Below are positions 6,433 through 13,655 of a DNA stretch of 23,992 nt, one piece after another. The stretch covers positions 1-23,992 of the IMG/VR virus record IMGVR_UViG_3300028025_002682; one strand, 5' to 3'. A program made the position numbers and the translations under genes. The first letter of the stretch is position 1; each line of letters opens with the position of its first letter. Under the pieces are notes generated by a model, which saw only the letters and a list, made by a program, of their open reading frames with translations, ran no database searches and had not been told where the DNA came from. This stretch comes from a virus.

Positions 6433-7191
6433 ATGGCTCGTGCTGCTGCTAAAAAAATAAACGAAAATAATGAAGAGCGTGAAACAAAACCAATTGCCAG
6501 TAATCAGTTAAAGATTCGATTAGACAATTTAAAAACATTCCAGCCATTAACAGAAAATCAAAAAATATTCTTTGATGCGTATAAACGAGGAGATTATTTC
6601 GTAGCACTGCATGGTGTGGCAGGTACAGGTAAAACTTTCATTGCACTTTATAAAGCCATTGAAGAAGTGCTTGATAAATCAAATCCATTTAATAAAATTA
6701 TTGTGGTTCGTTCTGCAGTACAATCTCGTGAGATTGGTCATCTTCCAGGTGACGTAAATGAGAAGATGGAAATTTATCAACAGCCATATCGTCAAATCTG
6801 CGAAACATTATTTGGTCGCAAAGATGCATGGGATCGTTTAGAAGAACAACATCACATTGAATTTATTTCTACATCGTTTATTCGAGGAATGTCTTTTGAT
6901 AATGCAATCATTATCGTTGATGAGATGCAAAACTTAACATTCGAAGAGATTGATACAGTTATGACTCGTGTTGGTCATATGTCAAAGATTATTTGGTGTG
7001 GTGATTATCGCCAAACAGATCTAAATAAGAAAAAGAACGATATGTCTGGTATCTTAAAATTCTTTGATATCGCCATGCACATGAAAGCATTTACTAAAGT
7101 TGAATTCACTCCAGATGATATTGTTCGTTCATCTTTGGTTAAAGATTATATCTTGGCCAAACTTAAGATAGAAGATCAGGAGACGAAATGA
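6433..7191 (+). CDS. phoH: PhoH-family ATPase
   Basis: A 252-residue P-loop protein. Walker A is GVAGTGKT (61-68) and Walker B is IIIVDEMQN (159-167). The switch-like RSAVQSREIGHLPGD (93-107) and WCGDYRQTDL (188-197) are characteristic of PhoH. The family resembles the ATPase domain of superfamily 1 helicases. PhoH is widely carried by aquatic phages; roles in phosphate stress or RNA metabolism have been proposed without proof. An N-terminal basic stretch (about 1-35) precedes the ATPase domain. AAGGAAT lies upstream of the ATG and the 3' end overlaps the endolysin gene by four bases. Confidence 0.93.
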   Translation: MARAAAKKINENNEERETKPIASNQLKIRLDNLKTFQPLTENQKIFFDAYKRGDYFVALHGVAGTGKTFIALYKAIEEVLDKSNPFNKIIVVRSAVQSREIGHLPGDVNEKMEIYQQPYRQICETLFGRKDAWDRLEEQHHIEFISTSFIRGMSFDNAIIIVDEMQNLTFEEIDTVMTRVGHMSKIIWCGDYRQTDLNKKKNDMSGILKFFDIAMHMKAFTKVEFTPDDIVRSSLVKDYILAKLKIEDQETK

Positions 7192-7808
7192 TTACAGGTC
7201 AACAATTTAGAACTTTATTTCCAAGAGCACAAGACCCAGAAGGTTGGGCTAACTCTATGAATGAAGTATTCCCAACATACGAAATTAATACACCTCAACG
7301 TGTTGCTGCATTCCTTGCACAATGCGGACACGAGTCTGGTGGTTGGACTACGTTTGAAGAAAATCTTAATTACTCAGCACAAGGGTTAAATGGTATCTTC
7401 AAAAAGTATTTCCCTACACTTGAATCAGCACAACCTTATGCACGCAAACCAGAAATGATTGCCAATAAGGTTTATGGTGGTCGTATGGGTAATGGTCCAG
7501 AGGCATCGGGCGATGGATGGAAATATCGTGGACGTGGACCAATCCAATTGACTGGAAAAGATAACTATCGTTCATTTGCCAAAGATATGTTTGAAGACTG
7601 GGAAAATCTATTTGAGAATCCAGACTGGGTTTGTGCAGACAAAGACTTTGCTTTGATGTCTGCCATTTGGTTCTGGAACAAAAACAAGTTGAATGTTCAA
7701 GCTGATAGTGGCGACATTAAACTAATGACGAAAAAGATTAATGGTGGTTACATTGGTCTTGAAGATCGTATTCACCACTACGAGGATGCAATTAAACTGC
7801 TCACATAA
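7188..7808 (+). CDS. GH19 chitinase-like endolysin
   Basis: A 206-residue protein made of one glycoside hydrolase family 19 domain. CGHESGGW (residues 46-53) carries the probable catalytic Glu 49. ENLNYS follows with a second acid near 57-58. WKYRGRGPIQLTGKDNY (111-127) is the family signature, and KKINGG (182-187) lines the cleft. In phages, GH19 enzymes cleave peptidoglycan glycan strands during lysis. There is no signal peptide, so release would need a holin; a 3TM-type holin gene lies at 23497-23778 on the other strand. It overlaps neighbours at both ends and sits outside the structural operon. Confidence 0.9.
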   Translation: MITGQQFRTLFPRAQDPEGWANSMNEVFPTYEINTPQRVAAFLAQCGHESGGWTTFEENLNYSAQGLNGIFKKYFPTLESAQPYARKPEMIANKVYGGRMGNGPEASGDGWKYRGRGPIQLTGKDNYRSFAKDMFEDWENLFENPDWVCADKDFALMSAIWFWNKNKLNVQADSGDIKLMTKKINGGYIGLEDRIHHYEDAIKLLT

Positions 7809-8461
7809 TGAAGAATTTTATACATCATGATTTCGGTAAACTTGAACGTGACACAAAACCTGACGGTACGAGATTATACAAAACTCCGTCAGGTAAATCC
7901 TATCCTTCCGTCACAACTGTCACAGGATTGCACACAGCGAAGGGAATCGCAGAATGGCGAAAGAGAGTTGGCAACGAAGAAGCCAACAGAGTCTCTGCCA
8001 AAGCATCATCCAGAGGAACAAGAATCCACCATCACTGCGAACACTATTTGCTTGGAGAACATGTTGAGCCAAATATATCTGATGCAGAGATGTTTGGGTC
8101 GATTAAAGAATACCTAGATGAAATTGACAATATTCACTGTTTAGAGACTCCGCTGTATAGCGACCATTTACAGGTCGCTGGCACGGTAGACTGTATCGCT
8201 GAATATAAGGGTAAGATGTCTGTTATTGACTTTAAAACGTCTAGCAGACCAAAAGACAGAGATGACATTCATAACTACTTTATGCAATGTGCTGCATATT
8301 CTGTAGCGTTTGAGGAAAGAACTGGGATCCCTGTTGGTAGACTTGTAATTATTATGGGTGTTGATAATGACTATCCAAGAATTTTCATTGAAAAACGAGA
8401 TAACTGGATTGCTGGGTTTAAGAAACTTAGACTTGAGTATAGAAATAAATATAACACCTAA
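7808..8461 (+). CDS. PD-(D/E)XK exonuclease (MGME1/Cas4/RecB-like)
   Basis: A 217-residue protein with the PD-(D/E)XK nuclease core. SYPSVTTV (31-38) is a motif of the MGME1-like branch, and RGTRIHHHCEHYL (69-81) has the His expected upstream of the active site. AGTVDCI (D128) and VIDFKTS (D141, K143) form the metal and catalytic centre, and QCAAYSVAFEE (about 160-170) gives the conserved Gln/Tyr. Such enzymes degrade single-stranded DNA ends in replication and recombination. No iron-sulfur Cys cluster is visible, so it is not a true Cas4. The start overlaps the endolysin stop. Confidence 0.85.
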   Translation: MKNFIHHDFGKLERDTKPDGTRLYKTPSGKSYPSVTTVTGLHTAKGIAEWRKRVGNEEANRVSAKASSRGTRIHHHCEHYLLGEHVEPNISDAEMFGSIKEYLDEIDNIHCLETPLYSDHLQVAGTVDCIAEYKGKMSVIDFKTSSRPKDRDDIHNYFMQCAAYSVAFEERTGIPVGRLVIIMGVDNDYPRIFIEKRDNWIAGFKKLRLEYRNKYNT

Positions 8462-8465
8462 ATAA
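8458..8465 (+). promoter_or_regulatory. Possible late promoter box before the Cys-rich protein
   Basis: CTAAATAA overlaps the exonuclease stop codon and resembles the T4 late box TATAAATA. It sits 27 bases before the ATG at 8492. A small AAAAC/GTTTT hairpin follows before the ribosome-binding site CAGGA. A late promoter here would fit a structural role for the Cys-rich protein. The match is short. Confidence 0.35.
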
Positions 8466-8491
8466 AAAAAACAACTGTTTTCAGGAATAAA

Positions 8492-8881
8492 ATGACTATA
8501 CAATCTAGCGGAGCGATATCAATTAGCGACGTAAACACCGAACTTACTCTGGCGAGTAACTATTCGAGTAGTTTATCGTTTCTAAATGGTTTCATTAAAA
8601 CTTCACGACCAGCATCTCCAAATTTACAGGCTTTTTATGGATTAACATATTTCCAAAAAAATAATGACGGAAATTGTTCCAACGGTAATTGTACAGCAAA
8701 CTGCAACTGTGGTAATATTCAATGTACTAATTGTACTATTTCTGGTCAGGTAAACTGTGTTAATTGCGATGCACAAAAATGGCTACAGGTTAATTGCAAC
8801 TGTGCTTGCACATATAACTGTAATACCTCTCAAGTTTCATATAACTGTGATTGTGCATGCGATTGCGCTTGTGGTGGATAA
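8492..8881 (+). CDS. Cys-rich protein with phage-structural N-terminus; candidate RiPP-type substrate
   Basis: A 129-residue protein in two parts. Residues 1-55 (beginning MTIQSSGAISISDVNTEL, later LNGFI and LQAFYGL) have no Cys and resemble the short N-terminal module of T4-like aquatic phage virion proteins that carry SGAISxSD. Residues 62-127 hold 17 Cys, nearly all preceded by Asn, Asp or Ala (for example NCNCAC, CDCACDCACGG). It ends GG. AGGA precedes the start. A radical SAM/SPASM enzyme gene begins 37 bases downstream. Inference: the Cys-rich tail is the target of thioether or other radical modification. Alternatives are a disulfide-rich or metal-binding tail tip, or a metallothionein-like protein. 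Confidence 0.8.
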   Translation: MTIQSSGAISISDVNTELTLASNYSSSLSFLNGFIKTSRPASPNLQAFYGLTYFQKNNDGNCSNGNCTANCNCGNIQCTNCTISGQVNCVNCDAQKWLQVNCNCACTYNCNTSQVSYNCDCACDCACGG

Positions 8882-8917
8882 TATTAAATATTTGAATTAT
8901 ATTCTGAAGGGTTTGAA

Positions 8918-10354
8918 ATGATTTTTGAAATACACGCTGAACGTAATAAAACTGATAAAAAGATCTTTTATTATGACAATGAAACAAACACTCTAAAAGA
9001 TGAGACTGGAATTGTTTATGAGTCTCAACAACAAGCTAATTCTAAGAATCAATCTCCAGTAGTGCCATTCTCAAAAGACGTTCCTCTTAAAAAGAGTAGG
9101 GCAGTAAAACTTGTGAAAATCCAAATGGGACTTTCTTGTAATTACGCATGTGATTACTGTTCTCAAAAATTCGTTGAACGACCAAAAGAAACCAATCCAA
9201 AAGATATTGAAAATTTTATGGAATTGTTTAATGAATTGGAATTTGACGAGCAACGAGGTTTAAAAGTAGAATTCTGGGGTGGCGAACCATTTGTTTATTG
9301 GAAAACATTTAAACCATTGGCAGAAGCCATTGCAAAAAAATTCTCAGACTGGAAACAGCCACCAAAGTTTTCAGTTATCACTAATGGTTCTCTTTTAACT
9401 GAGGATATTTGTGCTTGGTTATATGCCATGGGATTTAGTGTGGCGATTAGTCACGATGGTCCAGGACAACATGTTCGTGGACCAGATCCCTTTGACGATC
9501 CAGAAGTTAAGAAAACTGTTCTTGAGTTTTATGAGGTGATGTCCAAAGAAGGTAGAATGAGTTTCAACTCAATGTTGAATGCGAAGAATACTAGTCGCAA
9601 ACTAATTCATGATTGGTTTGTTAATTTCACACAAGACCCAATGGTTCCTCTCGGTGAAGGTGGATTCGTTGATGCTTATGATGACGATGGTCTTGCGAGT
9701 TCTCTTCAAACTAAACGAGATATGTTTGAGTTCCGTCGCAAAGCATTTGCTGATATATTTGCCAATGATGGTTATATTGGATTTGGCGGTATCATTCAAA
9801 AGATTGATGGGTTCACTAATGCTGTCCTAACTCACAAGCATGCAGATTATCTTGGACAAAAATGTGGAATGGATGAAGAAGATACTATTTCATTTGACCT
9901 CCGTGGTAATGTTATCACTTGTCAAAACGTAAGTGCCACTGAAATATCTAAAAATGGTGAATCCCATTTAGGTGGAAACCTTTCTGACTTTGATAATATT
10001 TCTATTAACACGGCAACTCACTGGCGCAATCGTCAAGAATGTTCAAAGTGCCCAGTGTTACATATATGTCAAGGTGCGTGTATGTTCTTAGAAGGTGATT
10101 ATTGGAAAGCATCATGTAATAATGCATACTCAGACGCTGTTCCACTATTTGCATTATCTCTTGAGAAAATCACAGGATACATTCCATATTTAATTAAAAA
10201 TACAGAGTTACCATTAGAGCGTCAAGACATTTGGGGTACTATGTATGAACACGTAGAAGATCCACCAAAACGTAAAATTATTCCTATTTTACAGTCACAA
10301 GAAAAAGCCATTTTAGATGGTATTGAAATATTTAAGGAGAAAACGTATGATTAG
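8918..10354 (+). CDS. Radical SAM/SPASM peptide-modifying enzyme
   Basis: A 478-residue protein. A 65-residue N-terminal extension precedes the radical SAM core. MGLSCNYACDYCSQK contains the CxxxCxxC cluster site (C74, C78, C81) and FWGGEP (119-124) is the SAM-binding motif. The C-terminal SPASM domain is complete: C316-x13-G-x4-C335, then CSKCPVLHICQGAC (C375, C378, C384, C388), then C400. This predicts three [4Fe-4S] clusters. SPASM enzymes modify peptides or proteins: sactipeptide/ranthipeptide thioethers, PqqE-type crosslinks or formylglycine. The natural partner is the Cys-rich protein immediately upstream. GAAGG lies seven bases before the ATG. Function is firm at class level; the reaction is unknown. 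Confidence 0.92.
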   Translation: MIFEIHAERNKTDKKIFYYDNETNTLKDETGIVYESQQQANSKNQSPVVPFSKDVPLKKSRAVKLVKIQMGLSCNYACDYCSQKFVERPKETNPKDIENFMELFNELEFDEQRGLKVEFWGGEPFVYWKTFKPLAEAIAKKFSDWKQPPKFSVITNGSLLTEDICAWLYAMGFSVAISHDGPGQHVRGPDPFDDPEVKKTVLEFYEVMSKEGRMSFNSMLNAKNTSRKLIHDWFVNFTQDPMVPLGEGGFVDAYDDDGLASSLQTKRDMFEFRRKAFADIFANDGYIGFGGIIQKIDGFTNAVLTHKHADYLGQKCGMDEEDTISFDLRGNVITCQNVSATEISKNGESHLGGNLSDFDNISINTATHWRNRQECSKCPVLHICQGACMFLEGDYWKASCNNAYSDAVPLFALSLEKITGYIPYLIKNTELPLERQDIWGTMYEHVEDPPKRKIIPILQSQEKAILDGIEIFKEKTYD

Positions 10355-10691
10355 CAATTTAGCATTAATCGACAACCCAAAGGTAAGAGAATTGGGATTT
10401 AAACTAATGGAATTATCAAATGTTGTAGATATTCGATTTTTCCCAACATTAAGAGATGATCTAAAACAACTCGCAGGAGAAAATGTAGTGACATACACTG
10501 CAGTTATTTTAAAAGATAATAAATTTGAACGTGTGTTTGTTATAACACCAGAAGAAATGTATATGAATGACGATAATCATCAAATGGTTATTGATCAAAT
10601 GATTTCTAAAATTAATGATGCTATGACAAATACCAGAGGAAATCTTATTAACGCTATCGTAATTCCAGAATCAACACCAACTGGGGAATAA
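10347..10691 (+). CDS. Hypothetical protein in the radical SAM cluster (114 aa)
   Basis: The start at 10347 (MISNLALIDNPKVRELG) is chosen because AAGGAG lies seven bases before it; an in-frame ATG at 10317 lacks a site. The protein is mixed alpha/beta: a helix (PKVRELGFKLMELSNV), strands (VVTYTAVILKDNKFERVFVI) and a helix (HQMVIDQMISKINDAM). It has no Cys, so it is unlikely to be a substrate. It overlaps the radical SAM gene by eight bases and is probably co-translated. A role as a peptide-recognition or chaperone partner is possible but has no motif support. Confidence 0.65.
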   Translation: MISNLALIDNPKVRELGFKLMELSNVVDIRFFPTLRDDLKQLAGENVVTYTAVILKDNKFERVFVITPEEMYMNDDNHQMVIDQMISKINDAMTNTRGNLINAIVIPESTPTGE

Positions 10692-10693
10692 TT

Positions 10694-11431
10694 TTGTTAA
10701 CCAAAACTGACGTGCTTGCTTATTGGTATAAGCAAAAGAAATTTGCCATTCCTTTATTAAATCCATCTCCAAATTCGTTTGACCACAAAAATAGTTTTAT
10801 TGTTCGTGGTTCCAAAAAGCGACTTGTTGTTCTATGTTCGCACCCACATACAGCCACAGAAATTTCTGGGTTTAATAATCAACCTAATATTAGTTTTTAT
10901 ACAGCTAGTATGCATAAAACATATCCAGAGTTTACTTTCGACGCAGATAAGCCATGGTTACTAAGATTAGACACTGCTGGTATTAATTGGGAAGTTAATT
11001 ATGAATTTCATGATCAAAAAGAACTTGAAGAAGTAGTATTAACCTTTAATAAAGGATGTGCGTTGGATCACATGTTCCAACGCATAGATAATAACAGAAT
11101 ATTATTCTTTAATAACTTTGATGCGTGTCAAGGAAGAATTTATCAGGCGAAGTTTCAACAAGCCACTGAAATTATTGAGAACAATATTCAAGATGATGAG
11201 TTTATGCAATACCCATTTATCATTAGTTACGCAAGAAGTGAAGATATTAGTTTACAAGAAGCTGCGAAGCGTGTCATTATCAAGAATAAGATATTAGAAG
11301 CTGGGCTGGCAGAAAGTGAAACATTAAGAATTAGAACAAAGAAAGCGATTCTAAATTCTTCTTCTCTACAAGAGTTACATGATGTATTCAACAAATTCGA
11401 CACTGAACTTTCAAAGTATGGTAATTTATGA
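10694..11431 (+). CDS. Hypothetical protein in the radical SAM cluster (245 aa)
   Basis: The frame opens with a TTG codon (10694) preceded by GGGGA, and no ATG lies near the front, so TTG initiation is the best reading. Residues 1-165 are mixed alpha/beta with several aromatic and His residues (LCSHPHTATE, FFNNFDACQG). Residues 170-245 are helical (YARSEDISLQEAAKRVIIKN, KKAILNSSSLQELHDVFNKF) and resemble helical tails seen in some phage structural proteins. No catalytic motif is recognised. It overlaps the asparagine-synthetase-like gene by four bases, so it belongs to the same unit. Confidence 0.6.
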   Translation: MLTKTDVLAYWYKQKKFAIPLLNPSPNSFDHKNSFIVRGSKKRLVVLCSHPHTATEISGFNNQPNISFYTASMHKTYPEFTFDADKPWLLRLDTAGINWEVNYEFHDQKELEEVVLTFNKGCALDHMFQRIDNNRILFFNNFDACQGRIYQAKFQQATEIIENNIQDDEFMQYPFIISYARSEDISLQEAAKRVIIKNKILEAGLAESETLRIRTKKAILNSSSLQELHDVFNKFDTELSKYGNL

Positions 11432-12546
11432 TCTATTATAATAGTTATGACATTTTTAATAATCCTGTGTATCACAGTGATTTGGAAAAGGTTCCTGGTG
11501 GTCGGGAATTTTCAACTCTATTTAAAATGTTTAGTCAAAACATCACATTCTTAGATAGAACGAATACAATTAGTATTCCGCTAAACATGACAACCCCAGA
11601 TTTTTTAAAGATGCCTTCAATGGATATGTTCACACATAAATCTTTTGAAGAAATCTGCGATGAACGTGCCAGACAATTATTGGATCATGCAGCAAAAACT
11701 AACAGAACCATTACTGTTATGTATAGTGGTGGTATTGACTCAACATTAATTCTATGTTCGTTTCTTAAAAACGCTAAGCCTGAAGAGCTAAAGAATATAA
11801 TTGTTTTACTATCAGAAAAAAGTATTCTTGAAAATCCTGTTTTCTACCACCAATTTATCATAAAACATTTTAAATGTGATTCTAGCTACAAGTTCCCTGC
11901 TTACATGGGTAATGATAAAATCTTATTTGTTACTGGTGAAAATGCTGACCAATTATTTGGTTCACAAGTGACTGGTGGTCTTGTTACTTTTGCTGGATAT
12001 GATTCTTTATTGTCTCCTATTGAGCAGATGGAAGGTACTCTTATAGACTTCTTTATCGAAGGGTCGCCAACATTTTATAAACCATATATCGCTCCAGCAT
12101 ATCATATACTAAAACGTGTTACTGATGCTGCACCGATTAAAATTGATAACGTGTATAAATTCCTTTGGTGGATTAATTTCGCTATGAAGTGGCAATCTGT
12201 TTATGTTCGTATTATGCCATATTCTTGGAATAGAGATAATATTAAATTTGAAGAAAACTACACAACATTTTATTCCCCTGCGCAATTCCAACTGTGGTCA
12301 ATGCACAACTCAGATAAATTAATAGGTGATTCTCCAGAAACATTTAAGTTTATTCAAAAGAAATATATACTTGATGTCAATGGTGATGCTGGATATTTAA
12401 AGAAGTTAAAAATGGGTAGTTTGGCAAGCATGGTTCAACGAAAGGAAAACTGTTTCTTTATTGACGATAAACTCAAGTATCATGACACCTTTCCCGCAGA
12501 AGAATATTATAACTATAATAATGATTTTGTTGGGATGTTAAAATAA
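11428..12546 (+). CDS. Asparagine-synthetase-like PP-loop enzyme without glutaminase domain
   Basis: A 372-residue protein. The PP-loop SGGIDST (100-106) binds ATP, and GENADQLFG (170-178) matches the GEGADELFGGY motif of asparagine synthetase. There is no N-terminal Cys2 and no class II glutaminase domain; residues 1-90 are instead a short unrelated region. Such stand-alone synthetase domains adenylate a carboxylate and form an amide, as in lasso-peptide cyclases and beta-lactam synthetases. With a radical SAM enzyme and a possible peptide substrate upstream, an amide-forming step on that substrate is a reasonable inference. A free-ammonia asparagine synthetase is the alternative. Confidence 0.8.
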   Translation: MIYYNSYDIFNNPVYHSDLEKVPGGREFSTLFKMFSQNITFLDRTNTISIPLNMTTPDFLKMPSMDMFTHKSFEEICDERARQLLDHAAKTNRTITVMYSGGIDSTLILCSFLKNAKPEELKNIIVLLSEKSILENPVFYHQFIIKHFKCDSSYKFPAYMGNDKILFVTGENADQLFGSQVTGGLVTFAGYDSLLSPIEQMEGTLIDFFIEGSPTFYKPYIAPAYHILKRVTDAAPIKIDNVYKFLWWINFAMKWQSVYVRIMPYSWNRDNIKFEENYTTFYSPAQFQLWSMHNSDKLIGDSPETFKFIQKKYILDVNGDAGYLKKLKMGSLASMVQRKENCFFIDDKLKYHDTFPAEEYYNYNNDFVGMLK

Positions 12547-12567
12547 TTTTTATAGAGCACTACACAA

Positions 12568-13245
12568 ATGAAAATTTACTCCAAAGAAACTAAATCGGCT
12601 CTTGACTATACGGATAGTATGTATCCGTCATCAGCAGCATTGTTTGATGCAACTGATAATAAAGATCAGGGGTTTACATACACCAATGAGTACTCAACGA
12701 TTTATGGGTATGTTTTATCAGGTGAGGTTAAGTTACCGAATGGAATGACTGCTTATGAAGGTCAATATTTTTGTTATTGGTCTTGGGGTTGTGATGAGAT
12801 TCATTACACAGGACAAGTTGTAATAATCACCAGAATAGGATTTCGTGGACAGAACTCAGTTGGTGGTCCATTAGAGAACTCAGGAAGATTATGTTACATT
12901 GATGGATGTAGCGATACACTATTAATCTATCCTCCACGTCTTGGCGATCCGACATTAAATGCATTATATTTTCCAGCAAACGTAAACCAAACCTATCACA
13001 TTCACCCAAGTATTCGTCTTGGTGTAGTTGCTTCAGGTTCAGGGTTCGCTTGCTTAAAAAATTCTGATGGTACAGAAACACAAATTGAATTGAACAAAGG
13101 TACAGTCTGGTGTATTGAAGAAAGAGAAATGCATAGGTTCATCACAAAAGACGAAGGTATGGTTGTTATTGCATTCCATCCAGATGGAGATTGGGGACCA
13201 ACAGATCATAATCACACAATGCTTAACAGGACTTACATAAAGTAA
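12568..13245 (+). CDS. Bicupin-like protein
   Basis: A 225-residue protein with two cupin-like halves. The N-terminal half (about 43-95, with YGYVLSGEVKLPNG and GQYFCYW) lacks metal His. The C-terminal half (about 140-205) has HIHPSIRLG (H144, H146) and EREMHRF (H189), the usual cupin metal ligands, then FHPDGDWGPTDHNHTML (H204 onward). One active and one structural cupin is common in small oxygenases and isomerases. It closes the radical SAM cluster, 21 bases after the synthetase-like gene, with only a weak ribosome-binding site. A role as an oxygenase on the same peptide is possible; a sugar-binding or tail role is the alternative. Confidence 0.7.
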   Translation: MKIYSKETKSALDYTDSMYPSSAALFDATDNKDQGFTYTNEYSTIYGYVLSGEVKLPNGMTAYEGQYFCYWSWGCDEIHYTGQVVIITRIGFRGQNSVGGPLENSGRLCYIDGCSDTLLIYPPRLGDPTLNALYFPANVNQTYHIHPSIRLGVVASGSGFACLKNSDGTETQIELNKGTVWCIEEREMHRFITKDEGMVVIAFHPDGDWGPTDHNHTMLNRTYIK

Positions 13246-13247
13246 GT

Positions 13248-13282
13248 TTGTCTTGCAATCAATTGTAATGTATAATTGATGT
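13248..13282 (+). promoter_or_regulatory. Promoter of the tmRNA gene
   Basis: TTGTCT at 13248-13253, a 17-bp spacer beginning TGCAA and ending G, and TATAAT at 13271-13276. Predicted +1 is near 13283, at the front of the acceptor piece. It starts two bases after the cupin stop codon. There is no room for a riboswitch between promoter and RNA. Confidence 0.85.
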
Positions 13283-13346
13283 ATTGCTGTATGAAGCAAA
13301 GAGAAAGGTGTTCTGGACGAGGGTTCGATTCCCTCCACCTCCACCA
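13283..13346 (+). ncRNA. ssrA: Two-piece tmRNA, acceptor piece
   Basis: About 64 bases ending in the tRNA-like acceptor of tmRNA. The T arm is GAGGG (13319-13323), loop TTCGATT (13324-13330) and CCCTC (13331-13335). CACCTCC (13336-13342) then pairs with GGGGGTG of the coding piece, and ACCA (13343-13346) is encoded. A hairpin TTGCT/AGCAA (13284-13299) sits at the 5' end. G3 of the coding piece faces U in this strand, the G-U pair recognised by alanyl-tRNA synthetase. The acceptor half lies before the coding half, the order of circularly permuted tmRNA genes in alphaproteobacteria and some other lineages. Processing ends are inferred. Confidence 0.9.
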
Positions 13347-13403
13347 AAAGTGCTAGCAGAAGATAAAGTGCTACAGTCTGTTAAGAGACAGACCACTTCT
13401 GAT
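13347..13403 (+). other. tmRNA intervening segment (removed by processing)
   Basis: This stretch lies between the acceptor CCA and the first G of the coding piece. It can fold into a long hairpin: CAGA/TCTG and AGTG/CACT outer helices around GTCTGT/ACAGAC (loop TAAGAG). The repeat AAAGTGCTA occurs twice. In permuted tmRNA precursors such a segment links the two ends of the acceptor stem and is excised. Confidence 0.75.
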
Positions 13404-13630
13404 GGGGGTGACTAGGTTTCGACAGGGCGACGAGTAAACAAGTGGACAGCACGGGAATGTGAAACCCGTTAGGATTGAGGAAAGTACAGTAATGTGGTGG
13501 CAACATCATATCAGTATCTCTCGGTCGAAGAAGCAAAAAACGTAAACGCAAACGACGCACAGTTCGCATTAGCAGCCTAAACACTGCTTAGGGTTTCGGT
13601 AGCTTTCCTCGTAACAGAATAAGCTACCAT
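13404..13630 (+). ncRNA. ssrA: Two-piece tmRNA, coding piece (tag ANDAQFALAA)
   Basis: It begins GGGGGTG (13404-13410), which completes a 7-bp acceptor stem with the acceptor piece. The tmRNA D-loop hallmark GGTTTCGACAGGG follows. A pseudoknot-type stem ACGGG/CCCGT lies just downstream. The tag frame is GCA at 13548 through TAA at 13578-13580, giving ANDAQFALAA; a longer reading from GCA at 13533 would add AKNVN. The ALAA end is a ClpXP/ClpAP degron. tmRNA rescues stalled ribosomes and tags the unfinished proteins. The 3' end is uncertain, between about 13590 and 13630. Phage tmRNA genes of two-piece form are known from related aquatic myophages. Confidence 0.92.
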
Positions 13631-13634
13631 TTTT
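13598..13634 (+). terminator. Rho-independent terminator after the tmRNA
   Basis: GGTAGCTT (13598-13605) pairs with AAGCTACC (13621-13628) over a 15-base loop, followed by ATTTTT. It could also form the 3' structure of the tmRNA precursor before trimming. Confidence 0.75.
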
Positions 13635-13655
13635 ATAATTTAAAAGGATGTTACT

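Noticed and set aside
8871-8881. Double-glycine leader cleavage site in the Cys-rich protein
   Set aside because: The GG is at the very C-terminus, not between a leader and a core, so it is not a peptidase cleavage site of the usual kind.
8790-10354. tRNA-guanine or NrdG-type role for the radical SAM enzyme
   Set aside because: NrdG and QueE are short and lack a SPASM domain; this 478-residue enzyme has all seven SPASM cysteines.
13246-13283. Glutamine or other riboswitch controlling the tmRNA
   Set aside because: A riboswitch is reported for the related tmRNA of phage Melnitz, but here the promoter runs straight into the RNA with no spare leader.
13310-13346. A stand-alone tRNA
   Set aside because: Only a T arm and acceptor 3' strand are present; no anticodon or D arm precedes it. 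Its partner strand is GGGGGTG at 13404, so it is the tmRNA acceptor piece.
13054-13347. Minus-strand frame whose product begins MVEVEGIEPSSRTPFS
   Set aside because: This is the well-known false protein obtained by translating the T arm and acceptor of a tRNA-like gene backwards; here it is the tmRNA acceptor piece and the cupin gene.
13381-13584. Minus-strand frame of 67 codons over the tmRNA
   Set aside because: It lies wholly antisense to the tmRNA coding piece and has no ribosome-binding site; the RNA explains the sequence.
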